A stretch of DNA of 64,000 nt from Gammaproteobacteria bacterium (GTDB taxonomy: Bacteria; Pseudomonadota; Gammaproteobacteria; JAUZRS01). The stretch covers positions 335,861 to 399,860 of the forward strand of contig JAUZSP010000007.1 of the NCBI GenBank assembly GCA_030949385.1. The letters run 5' to 3'. Numbering within the stretch: position 1 is the stretch's first letter; each line of letters begins with the position of its first letter. The notes under the pieces were generated by a model, which was not told the DNA's origin, searched no databases, and saw only the letters and a program-made list of their open reading frames with translations. The translations under genes were made by a program, and so were the position numbers. Positions 56,860-64,000 of this stretch are shown piece after piece.

Positions 56860-58635
56860 TCAACTCTCCGCTTGCGGTTTACGCACCCGAATGTGCAGAT
56901 CCGCCAACTGCTGCAACGGCACACTGGCCGGTGCACTGGTCAAGGGACAACTGGCCGTTTGCGTTTTCGGGAAGGCCATCACGTCTCGGATTGAGCTGGC
57001 ACCGCTCATCAACATGATCAGACGATCCAGACCAAAAGCCATGCCGCCGTGAGGAGGACAACCGTATTTCAACGCTTCCAACAAGAAACCAAACTTATCC
57101 TGCGCCTCTTCATCCTCAATGCCTAAAATGCCAAACACCGCCTGCTGCATCGCACTGTCGTGAATACGGATCGAACCACCACCAATTTCGCTGCCGTTCA
57201 AAACCATATCGTAAGCACGAGACAAGGCCGTTCCAGGATCGTTTTTCATCGCTTCAACGTCACCAGAAGGCGCAGTAAAGGGGTGATGCAATGCATTCCA
57301 GCGACCGGCTTTTTCATCGTAATCGAACATGGGGAAATCCACCACCCAGACCGGTTTCCAGCCCTCGGCCACCAGACCCAAATCCTGCGCCACCTTGACC
57401 CGCAGCGCGCCCAAAGACTCGTTTACCACCTTGGTTTTATCCGCGCCAAAGAAAAGAAGATCGCCGTCCTGCGCGCCGCAACGTTCAATAATCGCGCTCA
57501 AGACCTCATCAGGCAAAAACTTCACAATCGGTGACTGTAAGCCCTCACGACCGGCAGCAATTTCATTGCACTTGATGTAAGCCAAACCTTTTGCACCGTA
57601 ACGACCGACGTATTTGGTGTAGGCATCAATCTTTTTACGGCTCAAAGCGTTGCCACCCGGAACACGCAACACCGCCACCCGACCGTCATCGCTGTTGGCT
57701 GGTGCGGAAAAGACCTTGAAATCCACCTCCGCCATCAAATCCGAGACCGTCACCAGCTCCAGATCAATGCGCAGATCAGGGCGATCATTGCCGTAACGCT
57801 GCATGGATTCGGCGTAGGTGATGTGCGGAAAAGTCTCCGGCAACGCCACATCCAGCTCATCGGCAAACAGATTACGAATCATGGTCTCCATCATGCCCAT
57901 GATCTGCGTCTCATCCATAAAAGAGGTCTCAACGTCGAGCTGAGTGAACTCCGGTTGACGGTCGGCACGCAGATCTTCATCACGAAAACAACGCACCACC
58001 TGATAATAACGATCCATGCCCGACATCATCAGCAGTTGCTTGAAGAGCTGCGGTGATTGCGGCAACGCAAAAAAATCACCCGGATGGGTGCGGCTTGGCA
58101 CCAAATAATCCCGCGCCCCTTCGGGGGTCGCTTTGGTCAACATCGGCGTTTCAATGTCCAAGAAACCTTCGCCATCCAAATAAGCCCGTACCTGACGAGT
58201 GACGTTGGCGCGCAAACGCATCCGCTGCTGCATCTCGGTACGGCGCAGATCAATGTAACGGTAGCGCAAACGCAGCTCCTCGTTAATGTTGTCATCGTCC
58301 AACTGGAACGGCGGGGTTTCAGCGCGGTTGAGAATTTCGATCTCTAAACCCAACATCTCCACCTCGCCGGTACGCATGTCGGAATTTTCCGTGCCTTCTG
58401 GGCGACGACGCACACGGCCTTTGATGCGCAAGACAAACTCACTGCGCACCTCTTCCGCGATGCGAAAATTCTCTACTCGGTCGGGGTCAAACACCACCTG
58501 CACCACCCCTTCGCGGTCACGCAGATCAATAAAGATCACCCCGCCGTGGTCGCGGCGACGGTTAACCCAGCCACTCAATTCAACCTCTTGATCCAACAAT
58601 GAGGCATCAACCTCACCACAATAGTGACTACGCAT
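56860..58635 (-). CDS. aspS: Aspartate-tRNA ligase AspS
   Basis: Class II synthetase of 591 residues, bacterial type with a GAD insertion domain (about 290-420). Motifs include the OB-fold start ([23 protein letters not shown]), the motif 2 loop ([22 protein letters not shown]) and motif 3 ([15 protein letters not shown]). A GatCAB set in the same window means a non-discriminating form could also serve Asn-tRNA; the sequence alone does not decide this. Confidence 0.95.
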   Translation of the reverse strand: MRSHYCGEVDASLLDQEVELSGWVNRRRDHGGVIFIDLRDREGVVQVVFDPDRVENFRIAEEVRSEFVLRIKGRVRRRPEGTENSDMRTGEVEMLGLEIEILNRAETPPFQLDDDNINEELRLRYRYIDLRRTEMQQRMRLRANVTRQVRAYLDGEGFLDIETPMLTKATPEGARDYLVPSRTHPGDFFALPQSPQLFKQLLMMSGMDRYYQVVRCFRDEDLRADRQPEFTQLDVETSFMDETQIMGMMETMIRNLFADELDVALPETFPHITYAESMQRYGNDRPDLRIDLELVTVSDLMAEVDFKVFSAPANSDDGRVAVLRVPGGNALSRKKIDAYTKYVGRYGAKGLAYIKCNEIAAGREGLQSPIVKFLPDEVLSAIIERCGAQDGDLLFFGADKTKVVNESLGALRVKVAQDLGLVAEGWKPVWVVDFPMFDYDEKAGRWNALHHPFTAPSGDVEAMKNDPGTALSRAYDMVLNGSEIGGGSIRIHDSAMQQAVFGILGIEDEEAQDKFGFLLEALKYGCPPHGGMAFGLDRLIMLMSGASSIRDVMAFPKTQTASCPLTSAPASVPLQQLADLHIRVRKPQAES

Positions 58636-58702
58636 GGTATTAATCCTGAACGGTAATGGCTCAAAAAAAGCCGATAAAAGGAGCGGATGGTTAGGGGCGC
58701 TG

Positions 58703-58731
58703 ATCTTACGGATTTAGAGTCAAATTGGCAA
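58703..58731 (-). promoter_or_regulatory. Sigma-70-type promoter of aspS
   Basis: TTGCCA (58726-58731) and TAAGAT (58703-58708) separated by 17 bases on the minus strand, about 68 bases before the aspS ATG. Confidence 0.5.
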
Positions 58732-58759
58732 TTGTTTCGCAGTCCAATCGGCGTACAAT
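58732..58759 (+). promoter_or_regulatory. Sigma-70-type promoter of the SDR gene
   Basis: TTGTTT (58732-58737) and TACAAT (58754-58759) separated by 16 bases, 31 bases before the SDR start. Its -35 box abuts the -35 box of the aspS promoter on the other strand. Confidence 0.45.
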
Positions 58760-58790
58760 CATTCCCACTACCACGATAAAAAGCCCCAAT

Positions 58791-59645
58791 ATGGACTCTG
58801 CACAAAAAGCCATTTTAATCACCGGCTGCTCCAGCGGCATCGGCCTCTGCGTCGCCAAAGGCCTACAACAGCGCGGTTACCGCGTCTTTGCCACCGTCCG
58901 CAATGCAGAAGACGTAAAACGCCTCCAGACAGAAGAGCAGCTAGAGGCTCTGCAACTGGATCTGGACAATTCAGACTCCATTCAAAACACCGTCAACGAG
59001 GTGTTACAGCGCTGCAATGGCAAACTGTTTGCCCTGTTCAATAACGGTGCGTACGGCCAACCGGGTGCCATTGAAGACCTCAGCCGAGAGACGTTGCGCG
59101 CCCAACTGGAAACCAATCTGCTCGGCTGGCTGGAGTTGACCAACCTCATTATCCCGCAGATGCGCCACCACGGCGAAGGTCGCATCATTCAAAACAGCTC
59201 AGTACTCGGCTTTGTCGCCATGCCCTATCGCGGCGCGTACAACATCAGCAAATACGCCCTAGAGGGGCTAACCGATACCCTGCGGCTGGAGCTGCACGGC
59301 AGCGGCATTCAGGTCAGCTTGATTGAACCTGGCCCCATCGAGAGCCGTTTTCGGCACAATGCCCAGCTGGCTTTTTTAAAGTACATTGACGCGCCTAACA
59401 GCCCACACGCCGACAACTATCACTCCATGTTGAAACGGCTGAACAAACCTGGCCCTGCTGCACCCTTCACGCTGCCACCTGAGGCGGTGCTAAAAAGAGT
59501 CATTCACGCACTGGAGAGCCGTCGCCCAAAAATACGCTATCCCGTCACCGTGCCTACCTACCTGTTTGCCTGTTTAAAACGCATCAGCTCCGCGCGTTTT
59601 TTGGATCGCATCTTGAAACGCGCTTCGGGCAATGGCAAAAACTAA
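58791..59645 (+). CDS. Short-chain dehydrogenase/reductase
   Basis: NAD(P)-dependent SDR of 284 residues. The cofactor motif GCSSGIG, the NNGAYG region and the catalytic Tyr-Lys (AYNISKYALEG) are present; the Ser is in NSSVLGFVAM. The ATG at 58791 is chosen because the frame upstream lacks a ribosome site. The substrate is unknown. It precedes a GcvR-like gene by 16 bp. Confidence 0.87.
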   Translation: MDSAQKAILITGCSSGIGLCVAKGLQQRGYRVFATVRNAEDVKRLQTEEQLEALQLDLDNSDSIQNTVNEVLQRCNGKLFALFNNGAYGQPGAIEDLSRETLRAQLETNLLGWLELTNLIIPQMRHHGEGRIIQNSSVLGFVAMPYRGAYNISKYALEGLTDTLRLELHGSGIQVSLIEPGPIESRFRHNAQLAFLKYIDAPNSPHADNYHSMLKRLNKPGPAAPFTLPPEAVLKRVIHALESRRPKIRYPVTVPTYLFACLKRISSARFLDRILKRASGNGKN

Positions 59646-59661
59646 CCCCAAAGGAGTCACC

Positions 59662-60207
59662 ATGAGCGAACATCTGATCTCTCTTTTTTGTCCTGACCGT
59701 CCCGGCCTGATCTCTGCGATCAGCGGCTGCCTTTTTGATCTCGACCTCAATATCGGCGACAGTAACTTTTCCATTTTGGGCAGCGGTGCTAAATTCACCG
59801 CTGTCTGCACTCTGCCGGAAACGCTCAGCGCCGAAACCTTACACACTCAACTGCAACACCTGCCACAGCTGAATGAGGCGAAAATCAGCATCACCCCCTA
59901 CGCCTTGGCTCGCCCCAGCAGCTCCGCTCACATCAGCCATCAGATCACCCTCCAAGGGCGCGACCAACCCGGACTGGTAACACGGCTCACCGAAGTGTTT
60001 GCGGAGTTTGAGGCCAACATCGTCCACCTCAACACCAAAAGTTTTCCGCAGGCGGACATGGATCACTACCTGATTCGCATCTCTGTCGCCATTCCCAAAA
60101 AACGCACCTCTGCCTGTCTGGCCACCATCGAAAACACCGCCAGCAGCATGCAGATGGAATGCCTCTGTGAGACAGAACAGAGTGCAACCGAGCTTGATCC
60201 GATTTAA
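59662..60207 (+). CDS. ACT-domain protein, GcvR-like
   Basis: Two tandem ACT-type domains (FCPDRPGLISAISGCLFD and LQGRDQPGLVTRLTEVFAEF) as in GcvR, the glycine-cleavage system regulator (181 residues). No enzymatic domain is seen. Start ATG 59662 after AAAGGAG. The family acts by ligand binding and, in E. coli, by binding GcvA; no gcv gene is nearby. Confidence 0.8.
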   Translation: MSEHLISLFCPDRPGLISAISGCLFDLDLNIGDSNFSILGSGAKFTAVCTLPETLSAETLHTQLQHLPQLNEAKISITPYALARPSSSAHISHQITLQGRDQPGLVTRLTEVFAEFEANIVHLNTKSFPQADMDHYLIRISVAIPKKRTSACLATIENTASSMQMECLCETEQSATELDPI

Positions 60208-60274
60208 ATGGGTTGCATGGATTAATAATCCCTGTCAGACAGACAACCAAACAACCGAGACAGTAAAACAGACC

Positions 60275-61057
60275 GTGCCAATCACACTGCATTTTCAGAA
60301 ACAAGGTCATGGCGAAGCCGTTATTATTTTACACGGCCTGTTTGGCTCCCATGAAAACTGGTTGTCACAAGCCAAACTGCTGGCGCGCAACTTCACCCTT
60401 TACACCCCTGATCTGCGCAACCACGGCCGATCCCCGCACAGCGACGAGATCAATTACAGCCTCATGGCCGCCGATGTGTTGCACTTTATGGATCAACATG
60501 ATTTACCCAGTGTGCATCTGATCGGCCACTCGATGGGCGGCAAGGTGGCGATGCAGATCGCCCTCAACCACCCTGAACGACTTAAATCCCTAATCGTGGT
60601 GGACATTGCCCCCAAGGTCTACCCCACCCATCATGACGAGACCATTCAAGCCCTTGCGGCACTTAAAATCGATAAAATTCGTTCTCGGCGTGAAGCCGAT
60701 GCCACATTAGCCCAACACATTCCACAACGAGACGTACGCCTGTTTTTGCTCAAAAATCTACAACGAGATAACAATGGCCACTACCAGTGGCGCATGAACC
60801 TCAAAGCCCTGAAAAAGCAGCAACACGACATCGCTGCCGCACCCAACGGCGGCCAAAGTTACCCTCAAGCGTGCCTGTTTATTCGCGGCAGCCGTTCCGA
60901 CTACATTCAACTCGACGACACCGCTCAAGTGCTGCGCTGGTTTCCCAAAGCGCAAGCCAAAACCATCGACAACGCCGGACACTGGCCCCACATCGAAAAA
61001 CCAGCGCTGTTTACCAAGCTGGTACTCGACTACCTCAAACAACACAGCGAAAAATAA
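60275..61057 (+). CDS. Alpha/beta hydrolase, YbfF-like
   Basis: Esterase of about 260 residues with the alpha/beta-hydrolase fold: oxyanion region HGLFGSHENW, nucleophile GHSMGGK, Asp region and catalytic His (NAGHWPHIEKP). The start is set at GTG 60275 (VPITLHFQKQ), since the longer frame from 60167 lies partly inside the GcvR-like gene; no strong ribosome site decides this. Related YbfF proteins cleave short acyl esters. Confidence 0.83.
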   Translation: MPITLHFQKQGHGEAVIILHGLFGSHENWLSQAKLLARNFTLYTPDLRNHGRSPHSDEINYSLMAADVLHFMDQHDLPSVHLIGHSMGGKVAMQIALNHPERLKSLIVVDIAPKVYPTHHDETIQALAALKIDKIRSRREADATLAQHIPQRDVRLFLLKNLQRDNNGHYQWRMNLKALKKQQHDIAAAPNGGQSYPQACLFIRGSRSDYIQLDDTAQVLRWFPKAQAKTIDNAGHWPHIEKPALFTKLVLDYLKQHSEK

Positions 61058-61204
61058 AATTGATCGCGGTAAAAAAGTCAGAATAGATGCGGCTGCGTGC
61101 AAAAGCCGATATGATACGCGCCCTTAAGGAATAAGCCGCCGGAGTGAACAGCACGGTTCTACTCGATTGGGTGAGCGCAGATAAAAAAAGGTGAAACGAA
61201 CAGT

Positions 61205-64000
61205 ATGGCTTCCACTTCGGTACACGACAAAAAATTACGTTCACGCGTCAAACTCTTCGGCATTTTGCTCGGTGAAGTGCTCAACGAACACGCAGGCAGC
61301 GATGTTTACAACGCCGTTGAAACCCTTCGCAAGGGCTTTTTAGCTCTGCGTGAGCAAGAAAATGCGGAACAACGCGCTGAATTAATGGCCTACATCGCCC
61401 AACTCGACAGCGACACGTTGAGTGAAGTCACCCGCGCCTTTGGCATTTATTTCAGTCTGGTCAACATTGCCGAAGAGAGCAATTTGCATCGTCGCCGTCG
61501 CGTTGAAGTACGCCGTGGCCGCACACTCTGGGAAGGCTCTTTTGATCACACCCTGCGCGAATTTTTTAATGACGGCGTTACCCCAGAGCAACTGCAACAG
61601 CTGCTCAACAAACTCAGCTACACCCCCGTCATCACCGCTCACCCCACGGAGTCCAAACGCCGTGCTGTGATGAGCGTGTTGCGCAACATCTTCACCACCG
61701 CCTACGAGCTAGAACAGCCGTTGGGTCAAGAACAGCGCGACGATGTCAGCGCCAAGCTGAAAAGCCTGATTCAAGTCTTGTGGCGCACCGATGAAGTGCG
61801 CGTCAACCGCCTGCAAGTACGCGACGAGATCAAAAACGGTCTGTTCTATTTTAAAGAAAGCCTGTTTGAAGCGATCCCCGAAAGTTACCGCTACCTGCAA
61901 AAAGCGATCAAACGCACCTACGGTGATGCCGTAGCGGAACAGATCAAGCTGCCTAACTATTTACACTTCGGCTCTTGGATCGGCGGCGACCGTGATGGCA
62001 ACCCCTTTGTTAAACCCGCCACCACCCGCTTGGCGCTGCGGATGCAAAGCGAAACCATTCTTGAAGAGTATTTGGAGCAGTTGGATCAACTCTCCCATCA
62101 GTTGACCCACACCCGCACCATGATCACACCATCAGCGGCGTTTCAGCAGGCACAAGAAGCCGATGCTCAACTGCATGAAGCCTGTTTTGATGATCGTGCC
62201 GCACGTTACCAACACGAGCCGTATCGCCTCAAACTGCGCAGCATGGCGCACCGCATCCAATTCAATTTGCACGGTGTGCAACACGCACTGGAAACGGACG
62301 ATCCCGCTGCAAAATCAGAACACGCCTACCAAAATGAGAGCCAATTTCTCGCCGATTTGAACCTAATCCGTGACTCTCTGATCTCCCACGGCGATTCGAT
62401 GGTCGCCAACAGCCAATTGTTAGATCTGATCCGACTGGTAGAAACCTTTGGTTTCTACTTGATGCAGTTGGACATTCGCCAAGAATCCACCCGCCACAGC
62501 TCGGCGGTCAGTGAGCTGTGCAAACGTCTGCCTGCAGCCATCGACTACGATGCGCTAAATGAAGAAGCACGGATGGCAACCTTGCAGTCTCTACTGGAAA
62601 ACCCCGTCAGCCTTGATACCTCTGCCGACGACTTGAGTGAACACACCCTTGAAACCATGGATGTGTTGCGCGTCATGAGCCAGATGCGTAAAGAGATCAG
62701 CCCCAACGCCTTTGGCGATTACATCATCTCCATGACCCACACCGCCTCCCACATCATGGAAGTGATTTGGCTTGCCAGCTTGACCGGTTTGGTAGGCAAA
62801 AAAGACAACGAATGGTTCTGTCATCTGCGAGTGGGGCCGCTGTTTGAAACCATCGAAGATCTCGGTCACATCTCCGAAGTGCTTAACGCTCTGCTCGACA
62901 ATCCCGTTTACGCTCAACTGCTAAAATGCTCCGGCAATCAGCAAGAAGTGATGCTCGGTTATTCTGATTCCTGCAAAGACGGCGGCATCTTGGCTTCCAG
63001 CTGGAACCTCTACCGCGCCCAGCAGAAGGTCATCGAACTGACCCGCCAACGCAGTGTTGAGTGCCGCATGTTCCACGGTCGCGGTGGCACCATCGGTCGC
63101 GGCGGCGGCCCAACCCATCAAGCCATTTTATCCCAACCGGCGGATACGGTTCACGGCCAGATCAAATTCACCGAGCAAGGTGAGGTGCTGTCGAGCAAAT
63201 ACAGCAACTCCGAAACGGCCATTTATGAGCTGAACATGGGCGTGACCGGCTTGATGAAAGCCAGCCTCTGTCTGATTAAACCGGTGACGGCCACCAGCGG
63301 TAATTGCAGCGCCTTTATGCAAGAGCTCACCCCCATCGGCGAGCAGCACTACCGCACCTTGACCGAAGATGTGCCTGGTTTTATGGACTATTTCTATGAA
63401 GCCACGCCAGCGAATGAAATTGCGTTGATGAACATCGGCTCACGCCCCTCACATCGCAGCAAGGCGGATCGTTCCAAATACTCCATTCGTGCCATCGCCT
63501 GGGTCTTCAGTTGGGCGCAAGCGCGCCACACGATCCCCGCTTGGTACGGCATCGGCACCGCTCTGGAGAGCTGGCGCAACTCGTCTCCCGGTAATCTGGA
63601 GAATCTGCGCAGCATGTACCGAGAGTGGCCTTACTTCCAAGCACTGGTCAGTAATACCCAGATGGCGCTGATGAAAGCGGACATGCGCATTGCAGAAGAG
63701 TATGTAGAGTTGTGTGAAAACCGCGAACAGGCCATGGGCATCTACGCCATGATCCGCGACGAGTACCAACGCACCATGCAGCAGATCACCGAAATCAGCG
63801 AAAACAACGCCCTGTTATCCGACAACCCCACACTGGAACTGTCACTGCAACGCCGTGCGCCGTACCTTGACCCGATGGGACACATTCAGCTTTCGCTGTT
63901 GAAACGCTTCCGCGATCCCAAACTCTCGGAAGAAGAGCGTCAAACGTGGCTCAGCCCACTGCTGCGCAGCATCAACGGCATCGCTGCTGGAATGCGCAAT
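61205..64000 (+). CDS. ppc: Phosphoenolpyruvate carboxylase Ppc, last few residues beyond window
   Basis: Cytoplasmic enzyme that carboxylates PEP to oxaloacetate, refilling the TCA cycle. The frame is open from the ATG at 61205 to the edge (932 residues) and ends in NGIAAGMRN, the usual C-terminus minus about two residues. Key motifs: TAHPTESKRRAV (catalytic His), GGDRDGNPFV, FHGRGGTIGRGGGPTH, and RPSHRSKADRSKYSIRAI. Confidence 0.95.
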   Translation, partial: MASTSVHDKKLRSRVKLFGILLGEVLNEHAGSDVYNAVETLRKGFLALREQENAEQRAELMAYIAQLDSDTLSEVTRAFGIYFSLVNIAEESNLHRRRRVEVRRGRTLWEGSFDHTLREFFNDGVTPEQLQQLLNKLSYTPVITAHPTESKRRAVMSVLRNIFTTAYELEQPLGQEQRDDVSAKLKSLIQVLWRTDEVRVNRLQVRDEIKNGLFYFKESLFEAIPESYRYLQKAIKRTYGDAVAEQIKLPNYLHFGSWIGGDRDGNPFVKPATTRLALRMQSETILEEYLEQLDQLSHQLTHTRTMITPSAAFQQAQEADAQLHEACFDDRAARYQHEPYRLKLRSMAHRIQFNLHGVQHALETDDPAAKSEHAYQNESQFLADLNLIRDSLISHGDSMVANSQLLDLIRLVETFGFYLMQLDIRQESTRHSSAVSELCKRLPAAIDYDALNEEARMATLQSLLENPVSLDTSADDLSEHTLETMDVLRVMSQMRKEISPNAFGDYIISMTHTASHIMEVIWLASLTGLVGKKDNEWFCHLRVGPLFETIEDLGHISEVLNALLDNPVYAQLLKCSGNQQEVMLGYSDSCKDGGILASSWNLYRAQQKVIELTRQRSVECRMFHGRGGTIGRGGGPTHQAILSQPADTVHGQIKFTEQGEVLSSKYSNSETAIYELNMGVTGLMKASLCLIKPVTATSGNCSAFMQELTPIGEQHYRTLTEDVPGFMDYFYEATPANEIALMNIGSRPSHRSKADRSKYSIRAIAWVFSWAQARHTIPAWYGIGTALESWRNSSPGNLENLRSMYREWPYFQALVSNTQMALMKADMRIAEEYVELCENREQAMGIYAMIRDEYQRTMQQITEISENNALLSDNPTLELSLQRRAPYLDPMGHIQLSLLKRFRDPKLSEEERQTWLSPLLRSINGIAAGMRN

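Overview
The window comes from a gammaproteobacterium, most likely a sulfur oxidiser. Three gene neighbourhoods match the E. coli order: ybgC-tolQRAB-pal-cpoB, xerD-dsbC, and lptFG divergent from pepA-holC-valS. GatCAB, a soxX-soxA-soxK cluster and a TtrS/TtrR-like two-component pair add the lithotrophic flavour. Base composition looks close to balanced by eye. I saw no rRNA, tRNA, CRISPR array, insertion sequence or prophage.

Layout. 1-2.4 kb: the 5' part of an RlmD-type rRNA methyltransferase, an unknown membrane protein and a DUF3240 protein. 2.4-7.8 kb: a heavy-metal RND efflux operon (outer membrane factor, adaptor, pump, DUF3240). 8-11.6 kb: fadD, a chemoreceptor-like membrane coiled-coil protein and queE. 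11.7-16.9 kb: the Tol-Pal operon. 16.9-18.8 kb: dsbC and xerD. 18.9-23.9 kb: an AT-hook repeat protein, then a tight operon of PAP2 phosphatase, EptA-like phosphoethanolamine transferase, TraF-like outer membrane protein and RDD protein. 24-32.5 kb: lptG-lptF, pepA, holC, a small unknown, an orphan FliL-like protein, valS and an unknown. 32.5-44.1 kb: an accessory surface cluster. 44.3-45.8 kb: a DRGH endonuclease, a repeat-bearing gap and a lipoprotein. 45.9-50 kb: hslO and gatBAC. 50-51.3 kb: a flavoprotein. 51.4-56.7 kb: soxK-soxA-soxX, a PhnD-PAS histidine kinase with its LuxR-type regulator, and a second kinase. 56.9-64 kb: aspS, an SDR, a GcvR-like ACT protein, an alpha/beta hydrolase and ppc, which is cut only a few residues before its end.

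The most unusual part is the 32.5-44.1 kb cluster. Three very large, secreted, aspartate-rich proteins carry 4, 7 and 7 copies of an 85-residue thrombospondin-type-3 (calcium-binding) module and share a C-terminal tail that looks like a sorting signal. They sit with two OmpA-family proteins that each carry two peptidoglycan-binding domains. The first is translationally coupled to the OmpA pair, so the set looks like a calcium-stiffened surface or adhesin system tied to peptidoglycan.

A caution for any user: at least six genes, including the housekeeping genes gatA and queE, are broken by frameshifts, and in every case the reading frame is restored by removing one inserted base (two in one gene). 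This one-sided pattern points to sequencing or assembly error more than to real gene decay. Those genes are annotated here at their restored full extents.
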